A DNA stretch of 64,000 nt from positions 1 to 64,000 of the forward strand of contig JAZKIM010000004.1 of the NCBI GenBank assembly GCA_040384865.1. Direction: 5' to 3'. The notes below the pieces were generated by a model, which saw nothing but the letters and a program-made list of their open reading frames with translations, was not told the DNA's origin and did no database searches. The translations under genes were made by a program, and so were the position numbers. Below are positions 26,271 to 33,527 of the stretch, piece after piece. Each line of letters begins with the position of its first letter. The first letter of the stretch is position 1. The DNA comes from JBDKLC01 sp040384865 (GTDB lineage: Bacteria > Patescibacteriota > Minisyncoccia > Phycocordibacterales > CAIZLB01).

Positions 26271-27338
26271 CTATCGGGAAATGCGTCCTGTCGTCAATCG
26301 GAATATTACTTCGCGCAAGGCCGCTTCGCTTGAAGTGATGACGAGGGTGTTTTGATCGATAAAAGTATAGAGCATTTTTATTTTACCGTTGTCATCAAGA
26401 AGAACGCGAGTGTCTTTGTTGTTTATCACTTTATCTACAAAGGGTTTACCATTAAATCGATTTGTACTGGCGTCAACCGCCCCTTCTTCTCCTATAATGT
26501 TCAAACGTCGATTGATCACAATACCTCCAATGTCATCTTCCATATTTGGTTCCCAAGTAAGCATGCCGGCATAGGCGTTATCGTATGAATTTACTCTTAG
26601 GATAATAAAACTATCGTGGGGAGTTAGTGAATATATACCGAATATAAATCCAGGTTCAAAAGCTCTAATGAGAGAGCTTGGAGCGCGTATTCTAAGGAAT
26701 GTAAGCCAGTCTTCTGCTGTTAATGTGTGTATAACTCCAGTACCGTCTGTTCTGATAAACACTATGCGTTTCATTGAACCAAAAGGGAGTTCGATAGCTT
26801 TCTCTGTTTGTATTGTTTTTTCTATATCGACAGCTTCTTTTCCTCGTACATCTATGGTGAAATTCTCTTCGGTTTCGAGAGGCGGTGTTGTTATCGTGGT
26901 CGATGTTGGCGGTGTTACCTCTGAGTTTTTCGAGATCGCACCCCATAAAAAAAGGCCGCCTCCGAGTACAAGCAGTACAACGATTGCAATTCCGATATAG
27001 AACTTGTTTTTCGGTGACGTTTCGCCAAGTGTTTGGTCGAACGTCCCTTGTCGTTCCTGTCTCTTTTTTTCAGCTAGAGCAATTTTAATTAAAGAAACGT
27101 TATCACTGTGAACCGCATTGGCTACATCGCTTTGAAACGTGCGAATATTTTGCATGTCGTCCGGAGCTTTTATCCCAGGCTGGCTTTGCAGTGCATCGGA
27201 GAGATGAATGGTGGGATGACGCTGTTCGTTTCGTATATCCTCATTAACCACACCTATATCAGGGCCGGTGATTTCACCTGAGTCATTGATGTCTCGATCT
27301 GCATTTGGATATGAAAATTTTTTTGGTTCGCCGTCCAT
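26271..27338 (-). CDS. Single-pass membrane protein, hypothetical
   Basis: 355 residues. A polar, acidic cytoplasmic part (about 1-110), one membrane helix (about 112-134, FYIGIAIVVLLVLGGGLFLW) and an extracytoplasmic domain of about 200 residues after a Thr/Pro linker. The outer domain has alternating strand/helix pattern (RIVFIRTDGTGVIHTLTAEDWL; DSFIILRVNSYDNAYAGMLTW). No known motif. A GATAAT 8 bases before ATG suggests a short leader. Found in the same direction as the DksA-like gene. Confidence 0.68.
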   Translation of the reverse strand: MDGEPKKFSYPNADRDINDSGEITGPDIGVVNEDIRNEQRHPTIHLSDALQSQPGIKAPDDMQNIRTFQSDVANAVHSDNVSLIKIALAEKKRQERQGTFDQTLGETSPKNKFYIGIAIVVLLVLGGGLFLWGAISKNSEVTPPTSTTITTPPLETEENFTIDVRGKEAVDIEKTIQTEKAIELPFGSMKRIVFIRTDGTGVIHTLTAEDWLTFLRIRAPSSLIRAFEPGFIFGIYSLTPHDSFIILRVNSYDNAYAGMLTWEPNMEDDIGGIVINRRLNIIGEEGAVDASTNRFNGKPFVDKVINNKDTRVLLDDNGKIKMLYTFIDQNTLVITSSEAALREVIFRLTTGRISR

Positions 27339-27372
27339 ATGCTTGTATTATCCCGCAAAAGTGAAGAAAAAG

Positions 27373-27408
27373 AAATGACGTTTTTACAATACTGCAAAAA
27401 CGTCATTT
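27373..27408 (-). terminator. Intrinsic terminator after the NYN-domain gene
   Basis: A 13-bp inverted repeat (27373-27385 with 27396-27408) with a 10-base loop, followed on the minus strand by a T-rich run. It lies 10 bases past the stop of the NYN gene. Confidence 0.8.
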
Positions 27409-27417
27409 TCTTTTTTC

Positions 27418-28029
27418 TTAACCAATAATGTCTGAGGGGGAAACATCAAATTCCTCTTCGCTCTCTGGGGTTGATTTCTGTCCATTTCCTCGTTGTCCAC
27501 CACCTGATGTTCGTCGGGGGGAAAAATTCATAATATATTTTCGAGGATTTTCGCACATATCGATGAATTCGTCGGCAGCCTCGCGAAGTTTTCCTGAAGA
27601 TGATTTGCCAAACGATATCACTTCAACTTGGCATCCTTCATTTGTCTGAAGATATTCTACGAGCGGTACGAAGTCGCCGTCCCCTGTGGCGAGAATAATA
27701 GTGTCGAGCTTCGGTGCTAGTTTTATAGCGTCGACAGCAAGACCAACGTCCCAGTCTGCTTTTTTTGATCCAGAGCTAAAGATCTGTAGGTTTTTTGATT
27801 TTGTTTCAATACCGATTTTTCCGAGAGCTTCGAAAAAATTGTTCTCCTCCCCGCTTTCTGTAGTTATGACGTACGCAATGGCACGAATAAGTGCGCGACC
27901 CGCGAGCGCTTCCTTCATAATGGCGCCGAAATTCACCCGGCCGTGGTAGAGATTCTTGGCGCTATGGTAGAGATTCTGTGTGTCGATAAATATACCGACA
28001 CGCTGTTCCTTATGTTTGATTACTGACAT
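27418..28029 (-). CDS. NYN domain (LabA/DUF88-like) protein
   Basis: 203 residues. PIN-like nuclease fold: RVGIFIDTQNLYH at the start (conserved Asp), KKADWDVGLAVDAI in the middle, and ILATGDGDFVPLVEYLQ followed by VEVISFG; these acidic positions form the putative metal site of NYN proteins, which are believed to be RNases. The C-terminal 35 residues are Gly/Ser/Arg rich and likely disordered. Typical length for bacterial DUF88 proteins. Target RNA unknown. Confidence 0.88.
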   Translation of the reverse strand: MSVIKHKEQRVGIFIDTQNLYHSAKNLYHGRVNFGAIMKEALAGRALIRAIAYVITTESGEENNFFEALGKIGIETKSKNLQIFSSGSKKADWDVGLAVDAIKLAPKLDTIILATGDGDFVPLVEYLQTNEGCQVEVISFGKSSSGKLREAADEFIDMCENPRKYIMNFSPRRTSGGGQRGNGQKSTPESEEEFDVSPSDIIG

Positions 28030-28104
28030 AAAATTTGTGAAAAACTTATTAAAAATAACTGACTTTTATAAAATACCAATGTTTTCAAAGAATCTAAACC
28101 AATA

Positions 28105-28126
28105 CGCTCCTCTTGAGTGAGGAGCG
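28105..28126 (-). terminator. Stem-loop after rpsO
   Basis: An 8-bp GC-rich stem (28105-28112 with 28119-28126) with a 6-base loop, 8 bases past the rpsO stop. The tract beyond it on the minus strand is only weakly T-rich, so it may act as an RNA-stabilising or weak termination structure. Confidence 0.55.
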
Positions 28127-28133
28127 ACTGGAT

Positions 28134-28409
28134 TTAGGCAGACTTTTTCTTTAACTCGAGTTTTCCGACAAGCTGCTCATATCGAGCCTTGTTGTGCTTC
28201 ATCAGGTACTTCAAATGCTTTTGTCGGTCAGCAACGAGCTGAAGAAGGCCACGCCGTGAGTGGTTATCTTTATTGTGCGTTTTGAGGTGCTTTGCGAGCT
28301 CCTCAATTCGCTTAGAGATAATTGAGATCTGAACTTCAGGTGAACCTGTGTCCTTATCGTGAATTTTGACCGCCTTTATCGCCTTTGTCTTCTTCGTCTT
28401 TGTTAACAT
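28134..28409 (-). CDS. rpsO: 30S ribosomal protein uS15
   Basis: 91 residues from ATG 28409 (a TTG nine bases upstream also opens the frame). Contains the S15 signature DTGSPEVQISIISKRIEELAKHL, HSRRGLLQLVADR and HLKYLMKHN. It binds 16S rRNA and nucleates the platform of the small subunit. An extended -10 TGCTATTCT lies 9 bases before ATG, leaving almost no leader, so the classic long-leader S15 autoregulation is unlikely. Confidence 0.96.
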   Translation of the reverse strand: MLTKTKKTKAIKAVKIHDKDTGSPEVQISIISKRIEELAKHLKTHNKDNHSRRGLLQLVADRQKHLKYLMKHNKARYEQLVGKLELKKKSA

Positions 28410-28505
28410 GATGGGCAAAGAATAGCATTTAAGGCTAAAAATAGCAAGGGGAATAAGGCTTGGCGGAGTTTTTGTAAGTATAGGCTATCGATCCTTAATT
28501 CGGTG

Positions 28506-28511
28506 TATACT
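28506..28511 (+). promoter_or_regulatory. -10 element of the tyrosine recombinase gene
   Basis: TATACT ends 8 bases before the ATG at 28520, consistent with an almost leaderless transcript. No good -35 is visible. Confidence 0.45.
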
Positions 28512-28519
28512 TAGAGTAA

Positions 28520-29416
28520 ATGTCGCACAACCTAACCATTCTCAAGCGTCAATTTCTAGAACATGTCGAGATTGAAAAAGGTCGAAGTCTAAAAACTGTT
28601 GAAAATTATGACCGGTACCTCACTCTTTTCCTTGGTTATCTCAAAAAAGATGATCCGGCCGATATTACAGCGGACGCTATTCGTGAATATCGACTGTGGC
28701 TAAATCGCCGAATTAATCAAAAAAGGGCTGACTTTAAGGAAACAATCAAGAAAAAGACTCAAAATTACTACTTAATTGCTCTCCGTTCATTCTTAAAATA
28801 TCTCGCTAAACGTGAGATTAAGGCTATACCAGGAGACACTATAGAGCTCGCAAAGGTACCTGAACGCTCTCTTGACCTTATTACCTCCGAAGAGCTTAAT
28901 CGTCTGCTTTCTGGACCAAATGATGTTGAAAATGAACAGGTTAGGCTTCGCGACAAAGCTATTTTAGACCTTTTTTTCTCCACCGGCCTTCGAGTATCCG
29001 AGCTTTGCTCCTTACCCCGAGACCTTGATCTCACAAAAGATGAGTTTTCTGTCCGTGGTAAAGGTGAAAAGGTTCGAGTTGTATTCTTGTCATTAGAGGC
29101 AAAAGATGCCTTAAAGGCCTATTTGAAGAAGCGCGGAGACATAGACAATGATCGTCTTTTTAATCTCACTCCCCGCTCTATCCAACGTCTTGTAAAACAT
29201 TACGCCATAAAAGCTGGTATTTCTAAAAAAGTTACCCCACATGTCATTCGTCACAGTTTTGCCACAGATTTGCTCCAAAATGGGGCAGATCTACGATCAG
29301 TTCAAATGCTTCTTGGTCATGCAAACATCACTACAACCCAAATATATACCCATTTGACGGATAAGCATTTGCACGACGTGCACAAAAACTTTCATAGTAA
29401 AAAGAAAAGCAGCTAG
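28520..29416 (+). CDS. XerC/XerD-type tyrosine recombinase
   Basis: 298 residues, the usual Xer length. SAM-like N-terminal domain (LKRQFLEHVEIEKGRSLKTVENYDRYL), then a catalytic domain with Arg in GLRVSELC, HVIRHSFATDLL (HxxR), LGHANITTTQIYTHLTD (His and the nucleophilic Tyr). It probably resolves chromosome dimers at dif together with replication and FtsK. Only one Xer gene is seen here, so it could act alone as in other single-Xer systems. Standing alone rather than next to a mobile element supports a housekeeping role. Confidence 0.92.
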   Translation: MSHNLTILKRQFLEHVEIEKGRSLKTVENYDRYLTLFLGYLKKDDPADITADAIREYRLWLNRRINQKRADFKETIKKKTQNYYLIALRSFLKYLAKREIKAIPGDTIELAKVPERSLDLITSEELNRLLSGPNDVENEQVRLRDKAILDLFFSTGLRVSELCSLPRDLDLTKDEFSVRGKGEKVRVVFLSLEAKDALKAYLKKRGDIDNDRLFNLTPRSIQRLVKHYAIKAGISKKVTPHVIRHSFATDLLQNGADLRSVQMLLGHANITTTQIYTHLTDKHLHDVHKNFHSKKKSS

Positions 29417-29461
29417 GTCTTTTAGGTGTTAAATAGAAAGAATGTAATTACCCTTCGCTCT

Positions 29462-29470
29462 TGATATACT
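29462..29470 (+). promoter_or_regulatory. Extended -10 promoter of xth
   Basis: TGATATACT ends 6 bases before the ATG at 29477; the predicted start of transcription is the initiation codon. Confidence 0.6.
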
Positions 29471-29476
29471 TCCCTT

Positions 29477-30253
29477 ATGAAAATTATATGTTGGAACGTC
29501 AACGGTATACGCGCCTGGAGTAAAAAAGGAAGCTTCGACTGGGTGCTTTCACAAAAGCCAGATATTTTCTGTTTGCAGGAAACAAAAGCTCATCCAGAGC
29601 AGTTGACTGCCGATATCCTTTCTCCTAAAGGTTATGTATCTTACTTTGACCATGCACGTACGCGTAAGGGATATAGTGGTGTTGCGGTTTATACAAAAAC
29701 TGCACCAAACAAAATTGATTATGCACTTGGTGTTTCAGAGTTGGATCAAGAAGGCCGATTTTTAGCTCTCTATTTTGATACCTTTGTTCTCATTAACTGT
29801 TACTTCCCTAATGGCGGTGGTGCACCCGAACGACTTGCGTATAAGCTTGCCTACTACGAAGCCTTTTTAAAATATGCTGAAAAATGTAGAAAGAAGGGTT
29901 TTGAAATTGTTTTTTGTGGCGACGTAAACGTTGCTCATAATGAAATTGATATTGCTCGACCAAAGGAAAACATGAATCATGTAGGCTTTCTTCCTGTTGA
30001 ACGAGCTTGGGTGGACAGGGTTATTTCTAAAGGATATGTGGATGTATTCCGCCATTTTAATCCAGACCGCGCGGCAGCTTATACGTGGTGGGATATGAAA
30101 TCATACGCAAGAGATAGAAATATTGGATGGAGAATTGACTATTTTTTTATCTCGCCAGTGTTGTTACCAAAAGTTATTGATATCAAAATCCACGCGGATA
30201 TTTTTGGTTCGGATCACTGCCCTATTGAATTGGTGATAGATTTAAAAAAGTAG
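29477..30253 (+). CDS. xth: Exodeoxyribonuclease III / AP endonuclease
   Basis: 258 residues of the ExoIII family (base-excision repair: cuts at abasic sites, 3'-5' exonuclease). Motifs in order: CWNVNGIRAW, ICLQETKA-type FCLQETKAHP (metal Glu), SGVAVYTK, NCYFPNGG, CGDVNVAHNEIDIARP (catalytic Asp/Asn), YTWWD, RIDYFFIS and the final GSDHCPIEL (catalytic His). All active-site residues are present. It begins with an extended -10 right before ATG. Confidence 0.96.
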   Translation: MKIICWNVNGIRAWSKKGSFDWVLSQKPDIFCLQETKAHPEQLTADILSPKGYVSYFDHARTRKGYSGVAVYTKTAPNKIDYALGVSELDQEGRFLALYFDTFVLINCYFPNGGGAPERLAYKLAYYEAFLKYAEKCRKKGFEIVFCGDVNVAHNEIDIARPKENMNHVGFLPVERAWVDRVISKGYVDVFRHFNPDRAAAYTWWDMKSYARDRNIGWRIDYFFISPVLLPKVIDIKIHADIFGSDHCPIELVIDLKK

Positions 30254-30299
30254 ATATATAGGACATATCAAGTTATCCACATGCTGGTTTACTTTGTCC

Positions 30300-30327
30300 T
30301 TTACATGTCTTTTATTGTGCGTAGAAT
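30300..30327 (+). promoter_or_regulatory. Promoter candidate for an untranslated RNA
   Basis: TTTACA (30300-30305), 16-base spacer, TAGAAT (30322-30327). Each hexamer is one base from consensus. No protein gene follows in this direction before the CCA-adding gene on the other strand. Confidence 0.5.
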
Positions 30328-30333
30328 AATAAA

Positions 30334-30665
30334 CAGGCAAGCGTCCGATACATGGAGCGAGGTTCTTTCACAAGTCAGTTAATAGACAAGTAAAGGTCAA
30401 TTTAATCGAAGGTTTGTTTGATGGAAGTTAAGAAACGATTCTCGTTTTTTAATTAGGGCCGCTTTCGCGGCACCACAAATCTTGGGAGTTCGTTCCCACA
30501 CCTCTTTCTCGCACATTCTTCGATGGTAGCCTTTATTAGTCCCGGTTTTAGCCACCTATACGCCATTTATCTATTTGTTTCTTGGACACGGATCTTAGTG
30601 AGGAGATTGTTTTTCTTCTTTAAGATCCGTGGCCAAGGGGCTGCGTTGGGTGGCTTTTTGTTACT
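30334..30665 (+). ncRNA. Candidate structured non-coding RNA, family unknown
   Basis: About 330 bases downstream of a promoter-like site. Hairpins: AAACGA/TCGTTT at 30433-30447; GCCGC-TTTC-GCGGC at 30458-30471; a GGGA/TCCC hairpin near 30484-30498; and a long helix 30582-30597 with 30621-30636 (10 bp perfect, then an internal loop, then 4 bp). A T-run at about 30655-30659 follows a short GCCA/TGGC pairing. I tested it by eye for tmRNA, RNase P RNA, SRP RNA and 6S landmarks: the conserved tmRNA ends, the GAGGAAAGTC core of RNase P and the SRP tetraloop domain are absent. Strand and boundaries are uncertain. Confidence 0.4.
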
Positions 30666-30674
30666 CGAATTGGT

Positions 30675-30720
30675 ATGTAAAATAAAAAACGCCCATTATT
30701 AGGCGTTTTTTATTTTACAT
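30675..30720. terminator. Bidirectional intrinsic terminator
   Basis: A perfect 19-bp stem (30675-30693 with 30702-30720), 8-base loop, with T-rich arms on both strands. It lies between the RNA candidate and the convergent CCA-adding gene and overlaps the last codons of the latter. Confidence 0.9.
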
Positions 30721-32182
30721 TATGCTTTTGTTTGATTAGTTGGATTTCAGTCTCTTCTTGTTCGTCTTTTGCCTGTTTCCCTGCCTCTGACTTTTTTTTC
30801 AATTCAGTATCTGATAGCTTGTTTAAGTCTAAGGCTAACTCCTTTAGATTGCCCTCAGTATTTAGCTTTGGATCTTCCAGCACCTCCTCGAGCAAGGCGT
30901 GTAATATATACCCGATTCTAGGCCCCGGTTCCACGTGTAACGTTTCCATAAGCGTCTTTCCGTCCACCTTAAGCATGCCGACAGACACAGGGTCTCTCAT
31001 TGCTTCTTCAAGCATTGCTTTGTATTTTCTAAGTCGGTACGGGTTTTCTTTTGGTCTACCTGTCCCAATTCGATCGCAAATGCGTAGGTTCATGAGATCC
31101 CATATGTTTTCCCTTCCAACGTTTACAATCATACGTCGCACCGCTGAAAGGCTAATTTGTTCAGTATCAGAGAAGAACATATGCCAACGTACAAGCTTCG
31201 CTACTAATTCTATTGTTTTTTTTGGATATTTTAAGTTTTCCAGTATCTTTTTGGTCATTTTTGCCCCCACTACCTCATGTCCGTAAAAGGTTACATCTCC
31301 TTTTTCAGGTGAAAAACGGCTTGTTTTTGGTTTTCCGATGTCGTGTAGAAGTGCTGAAAGCCTAATTTCCAAAGCCCACCCCTTATCGGCTGCATGCTGA
31401 AGGCTACGTACAAGATGCTCAAATACGTCGTATGCATGAGCTTGGTTTTGTTTCATATGTAACCCCTCTTCGAGTTCTGGGATGATAAATGGCAGAATAC
31501 CCATTCTTTGGGCCATTACTATGGCAACCATAGGAGACTTAGACATCATTAGTTTGTTGAATTCGTCCCTGATCCGTTCCTTTGCCACTTTTGACAACAT
31601 GTTTTTGTGGATCAAAATAGCTTTTTCCGTATCGGTGTTAATTGTGAAACCTAATTCCGCAGCCAATCTTATAGCTCTCATTATTCGGAGCCCATCTTCA
31701 CTGAATCTCTCTCCTGCATCCCCTACTGCCCGTATGATTCCAGCAACTATGTCTTCTTGTCCTTTATATGGATCAATTATTTGTCCGTTAGACGGGTCGT
31801 AGGCAATAGCATTGATAGTAAAGTCTCTTCTCTTAAGGTCATCAAGAATATTCTTGCTAAAGGTCACCTGGTCGGGATGGCGGCCATCTGAATATATACT
31901 CTCTAGTCGGTAAGGTGTCACTTCGATAATTTCTTCCGTCTCCCCCACCACAACACCGACTGTCCCAAAGGAGTTTTCATAAAAAGTCTTATCAAACAGA
32001 GGAATGATTTGTTCAGGAGTAGCATTGGTTGTGACGTCCCAATCTTTGGGGGTTTTACTTCGAAAGATATCCCTTACACAGCCCCCTACTAAAAAAGCCT
32101 CAAAACCAGCCTTTTTGAGTGTTTCTGTTGTGCGGAGAACTTCCGGAGGAATGATCATTGTTTGAAATTGCCCTTTATTCAT
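30710..32182 (-). CDS. CCA tRNA nucleotidyltransferase with HD domain
   Basis: 490 residues. Class II nucleotidyltransferase: FLVGGCVRDIFRSKTPKDWDVTTNA holds the G-G and metal-binding DxD; RRDFTINAIAYD and DEFNKLMM follow (RNA-binding neck). The second half has an HD phosphohydrolase domain (RLSALLHDIGKPKTS, HEVVGAKM). It adds or repairs the 3' CCA of tRNAs. The four tRNA genes nearby lack encoded CCA, in keeping with need for it. Poly(A) polymerases of the same family are an alternative. TATACT 11 bases before ATG suggests a short leader. A charged C-terminal tail of about 35 residues is an extension. Confidence 0.9.
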   Translation of the reverse strand: MNKGQFQTMIIPPEVLRTTETLKKAGFEAFLVGGCVRDIFRSKTPKDWDVTTNATPEQIIPLFDKTFYENSFGTVGVVVGETEEIIEVTPYRLESIYSDGRHPDQVTFSKNILDDLKRRDFTINAIAYDPSNGQIIDPYKGQEDIVAGIIRAVGDAGERFSEDGLRIMRAIRLAAELGFTINTDTEKAILIHKNMLSKVAKERIRDEFNKLMMSKSPMVAIVMAQRMGILPFIIPELEEGLHMKQNQAHAYDVFEHLVRSLQHAADKGWALEIRLSALLHDIGKPKTSRFSPEKGDVTFYGHEVVGAKMTKKILENLKYPKKTIELVAKLVRWHMFFSDTEQISLSAVRRMIVNVGRENIWDLMNLRICDRIGTGRPKENPYRLRKYKAMLEEAMRDPVSVGMLKVDGKTLMETLHVEPGPRIGYILHALLEEVLEDPKLNTEGNLKELALDLNKLSDTELKKKSEAGKQAKDEQEETEIQLIKQKHNVK

Positions 32183-32240
32183 GGGCTCATTCTAGTATAT
32201 GTTTTGATTTTTAGCCATTTTAATGTATGATTCCTTCACT

Positions 32241-32312
32241 GCACCTATGGTGAAATGGATATCACAACGGTCTTCGGAACCGTTATTCTAGGTTCGAATC
32301 CTGGTAGGTGCA
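32241..32312 (+). tRNA. tRNA-Arg (anticodon TCG)
   Basis: Acceptor arms GCACCTA/TAGGTGC pair fully; the anticodon loop CTTCGGA lies on an ACGGT/ACCGT stem, giving TCG (reads CGA and possibly other CGN). T-arm GGTTCGAATCC is canonical. Discriminator A; CCA not encoded. Confidence 0.93.
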
Positions 32313-32372
32313 CAATGTTGCAATAGGTAGTTGCTTGGCCATTTGTTCTTTAGTTTCCCGTGCAATTAGGAA

Positions 32373-32401
32373 TTAAAGTTTTGCGGCAGATGTGTTATAG
32401 T
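32373..32401 (+). promoter_or_regulatory. Promoter of tRNA-Gly(GCC)
   Basis: TTAAAG at 32373-32378, 17-base spacer, TATAGT at 32396-32401 with an upstream TG (extended -10). The tRNA begins 28 bases later. The same TGTTATAGTG block precedes tRNA-Gly(TCC) at 38246. Confidence 0.5.
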
Positions 32402-32429
32402 GTTTGGCAAGCGAAATATATAGCCGAAT

Positions 32430-32500
32430 GCGGGTATGGTTTAGTGGTAGAATGCGTCCTTGCCAAGGACGAGACGAGAGTTCGATTCTCTCTACCCGCA
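32430..32500 (+). tRNA. tRNA-Gly (anticodon GCC)
   Basis: Acceptor GCGGGTA/TACCCGC; anticodon stem CGTCC/GGACG with loop TTGCCAA; T-arm with GTTCGATTC. Discriminator A; CCA not encoded. Followed at once by a terminator. Confidence 0.94.
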
Positions 32501-32548
32501 CAAATAGAAAAACGCATGTCTTTTTAAAGGCGCGCGTTTTTCTATTTG
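32501..32548 (+). terminator. Intrinsic terminator after tRNA-Gly
   Basis: A perfect 15-bp stem (32501-32515 with 32534-32548), starting at the first base after the tRNA, with T-runs in the distal arm. Confidence 0.85.
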
Positions 32549-32670
32549 TTCAGGGAGTATTTAATTAAAGGTAAAAATATTTTTTGACTCAATATAACTA
32601 TATTTGTTGATAAATATAGGTTGGCGAGTCCCTCCGTCTCTAAATTGTAGAAATATCTTTTGCACCAACC

Positions 32671-32679
32671 TGTGGATAA
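32671..32679 (-). promoter_or_regulatory. DnaA box
   Basis: TGTGGATAA, the exact reverse complement of TTATCCACA, about 32 kb from oriC; a related GGTGGATAT follows at 32683-32691. No dnaA-controlled gene is adjacent. Confidence 0.5.
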
Positions 32680-32700
32680 CTCGGTGGATATGTGCATAAA

Positions 32701-32718
32701 AGACAGAAATTTCTGTCT
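32701..32718. repeat. Perfect 18-bp palindrome
   Basis: AGACAGAAATTTCTGTCT has no loop and full symmetry, typical of a dimeric-protein operator. No gene start is within 500 bases, so its partner is unknown. Confidence 0.6.
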
Positions 32719-32823
32719 AATATAGAAATGATGAAAATTAGTAAAAAAATCAAAAAATGGCTCAGTAGGAACCTGTAAAGTAAAAGACGGTGACAAAACA
32801 AGGTCTTATATTGCATAATTATA

Positions 32824-32839
32824 TGTTTCACGTGCTACA
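32824..32839. promoter_or_regulatory. parS-like centromere site
   Basis: TGTTTCACGTGCTACA matches 14 of 16 bases of the widely conserved parS sequence TGTTTCACGTGAAACA (ParB binding). A second, weaker copy lies 47 bases on. No parA or parB gene is in the window. Confidence 0.5.
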
Positions 32840-32870
32840 TGACATGTTTTATCATTTTAGGTGAATGAAA

Positions 32871-32886
32871 TGTTCCACGATTAACG
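32871..32886. promoter_or_regulatory. Degenerate parS-like half-site
   Basis: TGTTCCACGATTAACG keeps the first nine bases of the parS variant TGTTCCACGTGAAACA and 12 of 16 overall. It is recorded for its closeness to the better site. Confidence 0.3.
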
Positions 32887-33242
32887 TTTAAAATAAGAAT
32901 GGCTTAAATTAAGGACATCTTAATAATTGGGTTAAGATGTTTCCAGTATGTTTGTGTTATTTATGAAACATGATTAATGGAATTGAGGTTATGTATCGTT
33001 AGGATGAATTTGCCGCTGTAAAAACATAAGGGACATTGAAGGGAAATGTGTTAATAGATAGGAGATTTCGCGCTATGTAAAAGGACAAGGTGTTATTTAG
33101 ATGGTAATAGGAGCGGGGGATTGGTCCTTGTTTCTTCACATCTATTGAAAAATATGTCTGAAAATTATTAATATAGGGCATATTAATTGAGCACGTAGCA
33201 ATTGTGTGTTAAGCTACGGCTCTAGATTTTAGGTCTGGTCAT

Positions 33243-33315
33243 CGGGGTGTGGTGTAACGGCTAACATGCTTCACTTGGGCTGAAGTGACTCCGGGTTCGA
33301 ATCCCGGCACCCCGA
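33243..33315 (+). tRNA. tRNA-Pro (anticodon TGG)
   Basis: Acceptor CGGGGTG/CACCCCG; anticodon stem CTTCA/TGAAG with loop CTTGGGC giving TGG; T-arm GGGTTCGAATCCC. Discriminator A; CCA not encoded. It borders the accessory stretch that follows. Confidence 0.94.
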
Positions 33316-33443
33316 CAATTAACGGCTAGGACGAGTAGGGTAGCTATCTCGAGCGCTCGAGGTACTTCAAAAGTAGGGGAGAACTTGTTTATTTATGGGT
33401 AATAATCTCTAGGTTTCTTATATTGGACATTTTTTGTAAAGAA

Positions 33444-33471
33444 AAACGCATCAGCCGAAGCTAATGCGTTT
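33444..33471 (-). terminator. Intrinsic terminator after the GC-rich gene
   Basis: On the minus strand an 8-bp stem encloses a 3-bp AGC/GCT stem capped by a UUCG tetraloop, followed by TTTTTC. It lies 57 bases past the stop of the gene at 33528-34037 and supports transcription of that strand. Confidence 0.82.
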
Positions 33472-33527
33472 GTTGAAAGTTTTAAGAGGATTGAACTCTA
33501 CGGTTACTTCACCGAGTGGGTTTACCA

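Larger units (their letters stand above)
30254..30709. other. Intergenic region with an RNA gene candidate
   Basis: 456 bases between the convergent xth and CCA-adding genes without a convincing protein gene. It holds a promoter-like site, several stem-loops and a terminator, described separately. Two short open frames (an 11-codon one at 30421 and a 59-codon one at 30523-30702) were considered and rejected as genes. Confidence 0.7.
32551..33242. other. Non-coding, AT-rich region with parS-like and DnaA-box-like sites
   Basis: About 690 bases between tRNA genes without a supportable protein gene (the open frames are short, overlapping and lack starts). It contains a perfect DnaA box, an 18-bp palindrome, two parS-like sequences and a 9-bp stem-loop (32915-32923 with 32932-32940). 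A possible promoter for the tRNA-Pro gene (TTGAGC 33187, TAAGCT 33210) ends it. The site collection suggests a chromosome segregation or replication control region; this is inference. Confidence 0.55.

Noticed and set aside
30421..30456. 11-codon frame rich in Phe, as a possible leader peptide
   Set aside because: No pheST or related gene follows and the codons lie in a small hairpin; kept only as a remark.
30334..30665. tmRNA, RNase P RNA or SRP RNA
   Set aside because: The conserved ends and core sequences of these RNAs are not present on either strand.
30523..30702. 59-codon frame MVAFISPGFSHLY... in the RNA candidate region
   Set aside because: It runs through a long hairpin and its stop lies in the terminator; composition is not protein-like and no start signal is present.
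32542..32831. Two minus-strand open frames in the parS-like region
   Set aside because: They overlap each other in different frames, are AT-driven and have no starts or family match.
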